50,792 nt of DNA from Lachnospiraceae bacterium (lineage in GTDB: Bacteria; Bacillota; Clostridia; Lachnospirales; Lachnospiraceae): positions 1-50,792 of the forward strand of contig BLMD01000147.1 of NCBI GenBank assembly GCA_011959925.1. Reading direction: 5' to 3'. Shown one piece after another: positions 46,778 through 50,792 of this stretch (position 1 is its first letter; each line of letters starts with the position of its first letter). Under the pieces are notes generated by a model. The model worked only from the letters and a program-made list of their open reading frames with translations, made no database searches and was not told where the DNA came from. Position numbers and translations under genes: made by a program.

Positions 46778-48211
46778 ATGGCAGATACAAAACCTGTTAT
46801 TTTTAAGACGTATCAGACTTACGGCGGCTATTATGTGTATGACAGGCATACGAATTCCGTGCTTACATTAAGCCGGGAAGAATTTGAGGAACTGCAGGCT
46901 GTGGAACGGGGAGTGCTTTCGCCGGATGTTAGCAGTGTGATTGCAAGGTATCGGCAGGAAGGGATGTTCGTGCCGAATGTTGTAAAAGAAATTCGCCATC
47001 CGCAGACAGATATCATGGAGCATCATGCCAAAAGGCGTCTACGCCAGCTGATCCTGCAGGTGACGCAGCAGTGCAACCTGCGTTGCGAATATTGTGCATA
47101 TTCCGGAATTTATGAAGGGAACCGCGTGCATTCCGTAAATCGGATGCATTTTGAGACGGCAAAGCGGGCGATTGATTTTTATCTGGAGCACAGCATTGAC
47201 AGTTCGTCGATATCCATTAGTTTTTACGGCGGAGAGCCGCTTTTAGAATTTGACCTGATCAGGAAATGCATAGATTATGTGAATGAGACCGTAGAAGGGA
47301 AAGCGGTACGGTTCAACCTTACGACGAACGGCACGCTGCTGACAGGCGAGCGGGCAAAATTTCTTGCAGAACACTCTGTCAGTATCGCAATCAGCCTGGA
47401 CGGATCGAAAAAAGAACACGATGTCTGCCGGAAGTTTCCGGACGGGACGGGATCTTTTGACGTTATTATAAAAAATGTTCAGGATCTTTTGCGGGAGTAT
47501 CCGGAATATACACAAACATCCGTCATGTTTTTTTCCACAATCAATCCCTATATGGATCTTGGGTGTGTTATGGAATATTTCAGCGCGAGTGAGATCATTG
47601 ACGAACGGTCTGTGATGTATAATATCATGGCAGACAAAGATTTGAAAGAAGAGGTCAATTACCAGGATTCGTTTTACCAGATTCAGAAATTCGAATATAT
47701 GAAGGCGCTCCTTGTGCTTGCCGGAAAACTGGACAAAAAAGAGGTGGATCCTTTTGCCAGAACCTTTTTAGAACAGGCTAAGAAAGCAAGGCGGATTCTA
47801 CACAAAAGGATGGAGCTTACGCCCGTCGTTCATCCGGGAGGACCCTGTATGCCGGGAATCTTACGGCTGTTTGTGCGCTATGACGGGGTTTTGTTCCCCT
47901 GCGAGAGGGTGAACGAAAACCTGGATTTTTATCGGATCGGCTCGGTGGAGGACGGATTTGATCTGGAAAGAATGCGGGACATTTTGAATATCGGAAAGCT
48001 CACGGAGGAAGAGTGCAAATCGTGCTGGAACCTGCAGCGCTGCTCTATCTGTTCCAACGAGATTGCATTCCATGGAAAAGGAAAGCCGGGAAAAAAGGAG
48101 AAGCTGGAGTTGTGCAGGGAGAAGAAGAGGGAGTCGGTCGGGGAACTGTATGAGCAGAGCGTGCTGAAAGAGTTCGGCTATAAGACGGAAACGGAGGCGG
48201 TGCGAAGATGA
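46778..48211 (+). CDS. ccpM: Radical SAM/SPASM maturase of a Cys-rich peptide (CcpM type)
   Basis: A 477-residue enzyme. The radical-SAM cluster motif CNLRCEYC places C99, C103 and C106 after an N-terminal part of about 90 residues that looks like a peptide-recognition (PqqD-like) region. The core has YGGEPLLEF and FNLTTNGTLL. A SPASM region carries seven Cys (C357, C375, C413, C416, C422, C425, C446) for auxiliary iron-sulfur clusters, as in enzymes that make thioether or other crosslinks in ribosomal peptides. AGGAGG lies 6 nt before ATG 46778. It overlaps the next gene by 4 bases. The name CcpM rests on the neighbours (TIGR04066, TIGR04069-like and CLI_3235-like genes). Confidence 0.88.
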   Translation: MADTKPVIFKTYQTYGGYYVYDRHTNSVLTLSREEFEELQAVERGVLSPDVSSVIARYRQEGMFVPNVVKEIRHPQTDIMEHHAKRRLRQLILQVTQQCNLRCEYCAYSGIYEGNRVHSVNRMHFETAKRAIDFYLEHSIDSSSISISFYGGEPLLEFDLIRKCIDYVNETVEGKAVRFNLTTNGTLLTGERAKFLAEHSVSIAISLDGSKKEHDVCRKFPDGTGSFDVIIKNVQDLLREYPEYTQTSVMFFSTINPYMDLGCVMEYFSASEIIDERSVMYNIMADKDLKEEVNYQDSFYQIQKFEYMKALLVLAGKLDKKEVDPFARTFLEQAKKARRILHKRMELTPVVHPGGPCMPGILRLFVRYDGVLFPCERVNENLDFYRIGSVEDGFDLERMRDILNIGKLTEEECKSCWNLQRCSICSNEIAFHGKGKPGKKEKLELCREKKRESVGELYEQSVLKEFGYKTETEAVRR

Positions 48212-49284
48212 AAAAACTGTTATTGTTCCCATACCATCCGGATATCGAACTGCTTGCAGAAAAATCGGATATGCTGCAGGGAGTTTCGATTGCAGGCGTC
48301 CATTCGTTTCGGGAAGATTTGGCGGCGGTGGCAGCGGTGAATGAAACACTGGGCTGCACCGGCAATTTTACGGAAATGCTTGCGCAGTGCGACACCGTGT
48401 TACTGTTGGACGACTACAGGAATTCGGAGATGAAAAAGTATTACGACGTTATGCAGGAGGCATTGGGAGCGGGAAAACAAGTCATGATAACGCCGGGCAT
48501 GGCACACAAGCTGGATCTTTCCGGATACCGGGGGCAGTATGCCGTTCTTTCGCATATGCCGGAGGAAAGTTCCGCGAATACCGGGACACAGGTTGGCTCG
48601 GAACAGAAAAAGCATATCATAGAATCTCCGGTGGCAGCGGTGTTCGGGATGGGGAAAAACTGCTGCAAGTTTGAAAATCAGATCCTTTTGAAATCCGTTC
48701 TGGATAGGGAGGGATATGCGTTGGTCTGGGTATCTTCCAATCCGCTGGGCGCTTTGTTTGGCGCTTATACAATGCCGGATTTTCTGTTCGACGGCCATCT
48801 GGCTTTTGAAGAAAAAGTGATCCGGTTTAACCGATTTTTATACGGGCTATCCGTTTCCCATGCACCGGATCTTTTCGTGATCGGCGTGCCGGAAGGGATT
48901 TCGGAGTTTTCCGTGCATGAATACAACCATTTCGCAGAATACCCGCTGGTCATCGGGAGCGCAGTATCGGTGGACAGCGCAGTCCTGTGCACTTATTTTA
49001 TGCCGAAGCTGGATATGGCAGGCATGGCAGGGATGGCTCTCCACTGCAGGGAAAGGTTTGGGTTCCCCGTGCAGATGGCGTCCGTTGGAAGGACGGCTTT
49101 TGTACAGCAGTCAGAAGATAAGCAGATCGCCTATTTGTATCTGAAAGAGGAGTATCTGCGGAAACATTACGAAACTTGTCCGGACCAGCCGGACGTTTAC
49201 GCGGGAGTATGGGAAACAGAGAAGATACAAGCGGCGATACGGAAGACAGTCGGCAGGCTTGAGGGGAATCCGGACGCCATATAA
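48208..49284 (+). CDS. TIGR04066-type peptide maturation system protein
   Basis: A 358-residue soluble protein found next to CcpM-type maturases; its biochemical role is not known to me. The start overlaps the maturase stop (ATGA at 48208). The first 120 residues look like an alpha/beta domain (KKLLLFPYHPDIELL, CDTVLLLDDY). In the middle is FGMGKNCCKFENQ (about residues 147-159), which looks like a P-loop with Cys in place of the last Gly and Phe in place of Thr, so nucleotide binding would be abnormal or absent. The end has a helical region. It presumably works with the maturase or the carrier-like protein. Confidence 0.82.
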   Translation: MKKLLLFPYHPDIELLAEKSDMLQGVSIAGVHSFREDLAAVAAVNETLGCTGNFTEMLAQCDTVLLLDDYRNSEMKKYYDVMQEALGAGKQVMITPGMAHKLDLSGYRGQYAVLSHMPEESSANTGTQVGSEQKKHIIESPVAAVFGMGKNCCKFENQILLKSVLDREGYALVWVSSNPLGALFGAYTMPDFLFDGHLAFEEKVIRFNRFLYGLSVSHAPDLFVIGVPEGISEFSVHEYNHFAEYPLVIGSAVSVDSAVLCTYFMPKLDMAGMAGMALHCRERFGFPVQMASVGRTAFVQQSEDKQIAYLYLKEEYLRKHYETCPDQPDVYAGVWETEKIQAAIRKTVGRLEGNPDAI

Positions 49285-49300
49285 GCGAGGAGGAAAATAC

Positions 49301-49555
49301 GTGAAATATGAAAAAAGCGATCTTGCGGCATTGATCCGTAAAACGGTGTATGAAGTAACGCAGATCAAGGTGGACGGAGGGAAGACCAACTTGCTGGATA
49401 CGGCTACAGGTATCCGTCCTGCAGATTTTTTGTATATTTTTGACCTGTTGGAGAAAGAACTGCATATTCCGGCGGCGGATATTTTGATCGGGCATTCGTA
49501 CCGGATCATGGAGGTTGACGCTATGAGTGAAGCGCTGTTGGAATTGTTGGAATAA
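49301..49555 (+). CDS. Acyl-carrier-related protein of the peptide maturation system (TIGR04069-like)
   Basis: An 84-residue protein resembling an acyl carrier protein. GTG 49301 is chosen because GAGGAGG (49287-49293) lies 7 nt before it. Lining up LYIFDLLEKELHI with the helix-2 region of carrier proteins puts P40 (in IRPAD) where the phosphopantetheine Ser of DSL should be, so it probably carries no cofactor and may be a docking protein. Sits between the TIGR04066-type gene and the precursor, which supports membership of the system. Confidence 0.75.
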   Translation: MKYEKSDLAALIRKTVYEVTQIKVDGGKTNLLDTATGIRPADFLYIFDLLEKELHIPAADILIGHSYRIMEVDAMSEALLELLE

Positions 49556-49570
49556 ATTGCGCCAAACACC

Positions 49571-49582
49571 GTACTGTATTAG
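49571..49582. repeat. 12-bp match to the reverse complement of the ccpM leader
   Basis: GTACTGTATTAG (49571-49582) is the exact reverse complement of CTAATACAGTAC (46752-46763) at the 5' end of the operon. Both lie 3-4 bases before an AGGAGG ribosome site. Confidence 0.5.
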
Positions 49583-49600
49583 AATAGGAGGTACAGACTT

Positions 49601-49798
49601 ATGAAAAAATTGAATAAGAATTTTCAGGAACAAAGAAAGAGCGTCGAGGCGATGCTGAACATGTGCGCAAACAATACGTGTGTCTGCGATTATCCGGATA
49701 CGTGTAATTGCAGTAGTCCCGCGGCTGAGTATAACCCATATTTAAGATTGCATAATTCAACTCGTGATGCAGTTGATAGGAATTTAAAGCACATATAA
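49601..49798 (+). CDS. Cys-rich ribosomal peptide precursor (CLI_3235 type)
   Basis: A 65-residue peptide. Its leader-like start, MKKLNKNFQEQRKSVEA, resembles the N-terminal pattern of CLI_3235-class precursors, and the core has five cysteines C22, C27, C29, C35 and C37 (MCANNTCVCDYP and DTCNCSS), followed by a hydrophilic tail of 26 residues. AGGAGG (49586-49591) precedes ATG 49601. It is the substrate expected for the radical-SAM enzyme, which could crosslink the Cys residues. The tail is longer than simple Cys-tailed relatives, as I recall them. Export should use the divergent ABC protein. Bioactivity is unknown. Confidence 0.8.
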   Translation: MKKLNKNFQEQRKSVEAMLNMCANNTCVCDYPDTCNCSSPAAEYNPYLRLHNSTRDAVDRNLKHI

Positions 49799-49832
49799 TT
49801 GTGTCGGAGAGTAGTAAGATATTAGAGATAAT

Positions 49833-49853
49833 AAAAAACGTTACATGTTTTTT
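49833..49853 (+). terminator. Possible weak terminator after the precursor gene
   Basis: AAAAAAC (49833-49839) and GTTTTTT (49847-49853) can form a stem ending in a T6 run. It is AT-only and so weak; it may only lower read-through. Confidence 0.35.
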
Positions 49854-49891
49854 GTAATAGTAAAATAATTAAATTGTACGGTGTTATGGAT

Positions 49892-49916
49892 AAGGGGGCC
49901 GCTTTGGGGCCTCCTT
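49892..49916 (+). promoter_or_regulatory. Leader hairpin before the FtsX-like permease
   Basis: AAGGGGGCC (49892-49900) pairs with GGCCTCCTT (49908-49916) over 9 positions, one of them G-U. No T-run follows, so it is a structured leader rather than a terminator. Confidence 0.4.
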
Positions 49917-49957
49917 GATAGAATAGATCATATTTTATGATAGGTGGTGAACTGTCT

Positions 49958-50792
49958 GTGAATGCTATAAAAAGAGCGTCCATATATCTGATACGAAAAA
50001 AAGTAAGGACGCTGCTTCTTCTATGTCTTCTGTTTTTGATGTCCTTAAGCGTTCTCATCGGTTTCTCATTGAAAGAAAGCACGGAACGGGAGCTGGAGCG
50101 GCTGCGCCTGAGCATGGCATCCGGGTTTGTCTTAAGGGCAGATACGGATAACGAGATGTACCAGGAAAGGTCTGATTTTGGAAATGGTTCTTCTGCCACC
50201 CACTATGCCGGTCCCATGATTACGGATGAAATGATGGAAAAAATATGCTCCCTGGACGGGGTGAAGGACTATGTGGTGGCTGGCGAAGCTCACGTGGCGT
50301 GGACGGATGTAACATTACGGCCAGGCATGTATGCAACTTCGAACCCAGACCCGAACCCGGATATGGATGAATTAATTCCTTTTACAGAAGAATATCTGAC
50401 GATGTGCCGCCACAGTGTTGACGTATATCCCTGCAGAAACGGGGAGACTCATAAGAATTTCCGGACAGGGGCGCTTTCCATTACGGACGGGAGGAACCTG
50501 GAAGAAGGCGACCGTTTCAAAGCGGTCGTCTCGGATTGGCTGGCAGAAGAGAACGGGCTTTCGGTCGGGGACACGCTTGCGCTGGAAACGAAGGAAGGGA
50601 ATTATGACTTTACAAAAGAACCGCTCAAGACATGGGGAGAACCGGTGGAAGTGGAGATTGTGGGCCTGTTCCATGCTAACTTCAGCCAGGCGGCTTCCGA
50701 CATGACGCTGGAGCAGTGCTATGTGGAAAACATCATATATGCGGACCGGGACACGTACATCCGCCTGCAGGACAATTTAAAGGGGCATGCGA
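49958..50792 (+). CDS. FtsX/MacB-like ABC transporter permease, cut by the window edge
   Basis: A frame open from GTG 49958 to the end of the window, 278 codons without a stop. AGGTGG (49942-49947) is a reasonable ribosome site. It starts with a short basic part, a membrane span (about residues 20-38, LLLLCLLFLMSLSVLIGF) and then a large extracytoplasmic domain with DGVKDYVVAGEAHVAWTD and LSVGDTLALETKE, the usual MacB/FtsX periplasmic-core pattern. The C-terminal spans and any partner ATPase lie beyond the window. It could be part of immunity or export for the peptide next door, or a separate transporter. Confidence 0.75.
   Translation, partial: MNAIKRASIYLIRKKVRTLLLLCLLFLMSLSVLIGFSLKESTERELERLRLSMASGFVLRADTDNEMYQERSDFGNGSSATHYAGPMITDEMMEKICSLDGVKDYVVAGEAHVAWTDVTLRPGMYATSNPDPNPDMDELIPFTEEYLTMCRHSVDVYPCRNGETHKNFRTGALSITDGRNLEEGDRFKAVVSDWLAEENGLSVGDTLALETKEGNYDFTKEPLKTWGEPVEVEIVGLFHANFSQAASDMTLEQCYVENIIYADRDTYIRLQDNLKGHA

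Overview
The window looks like chromosomal DNA of a spore-forming, low-to-middle GC Firmicute, most probably a Lachnospiraceae-type Clostridium. The evidence is the combination of sporulation genes (gpr, spoIIP, a LysM-GH18 spore-type hydrolase, tandem Spo0A boxes), AddAB in place of RecBCD, strong AGGAGG ribosome sites, BspA-like surface protein and typical clostridial lipoproteins. The species call is inference from gene content. No rRNA, tRNA, CRISPR array, transposase or phage gene is visible.

Layout. 1-5.4 kb: membrane-anchored SH3b protein, then rluF-ligA-metA (rRNA pseudouridylation, DNA ligation, methionine synthesis). 5.4-13 kb: the late-competence group comEA ... comEC-holA, interrupted by a two-component system and a GerMN lipoprotein, then rpsT on the minus strand. 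13-16.7 kb: gpr-spoIIP (germination protease, engulfment hydrolase) converging on tmcAL. 16.8-19.1 kb: a BlaI/BlaR1-type pair with two clear operator dyads, an unusual sensor domain and no beta-lactamase beside it. 19.1-26.1 kb: a small secreted protein enclosed by an 18-bp inverted repeat, two lipoproteins and an ABC ATPase plus large permease; a covarying hairpin repeat lies at the ATPase/permease junction. 26.2-32 kb: an O-antigen-ligase-like polymerase and a BspA-like surface protein. 32-43.8 kb: ackA, an AIM24 protein, addB-addA, a small acidic protein, a PrsA-like foldase lipoprotein and a LysM-GH18 enzyme.

43.8-50.8 kb is the most distinctive part: a Cys-rich RiPP (modified-peptide) locus. 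It has a LytTR response regulator preceded by two Spo0A boxes, an ABC exporter on the minus strand, and, divergent from it, a radical-SAM/SPASM maturase (CcpM type), a TIGR04066-type maturation protein, an acyl-carrier-related protein lacking the phosphopantetheine serine, and a 65-residue precursor with five clustered cysteines (CLI_3235 type). An FtsX/MacB-like permease begins after it and is cut by the window edge. The divergent promoter region carries two nested inverted repeats on one common centre, a candidate operator. The families have been named by sequence models, but I know of no characterised product, so structure, regulation and activity of this locus are open.

All family names come from my reading of motifs and recall of families; no database search was run. 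Promoters and hairpins were found by eye.
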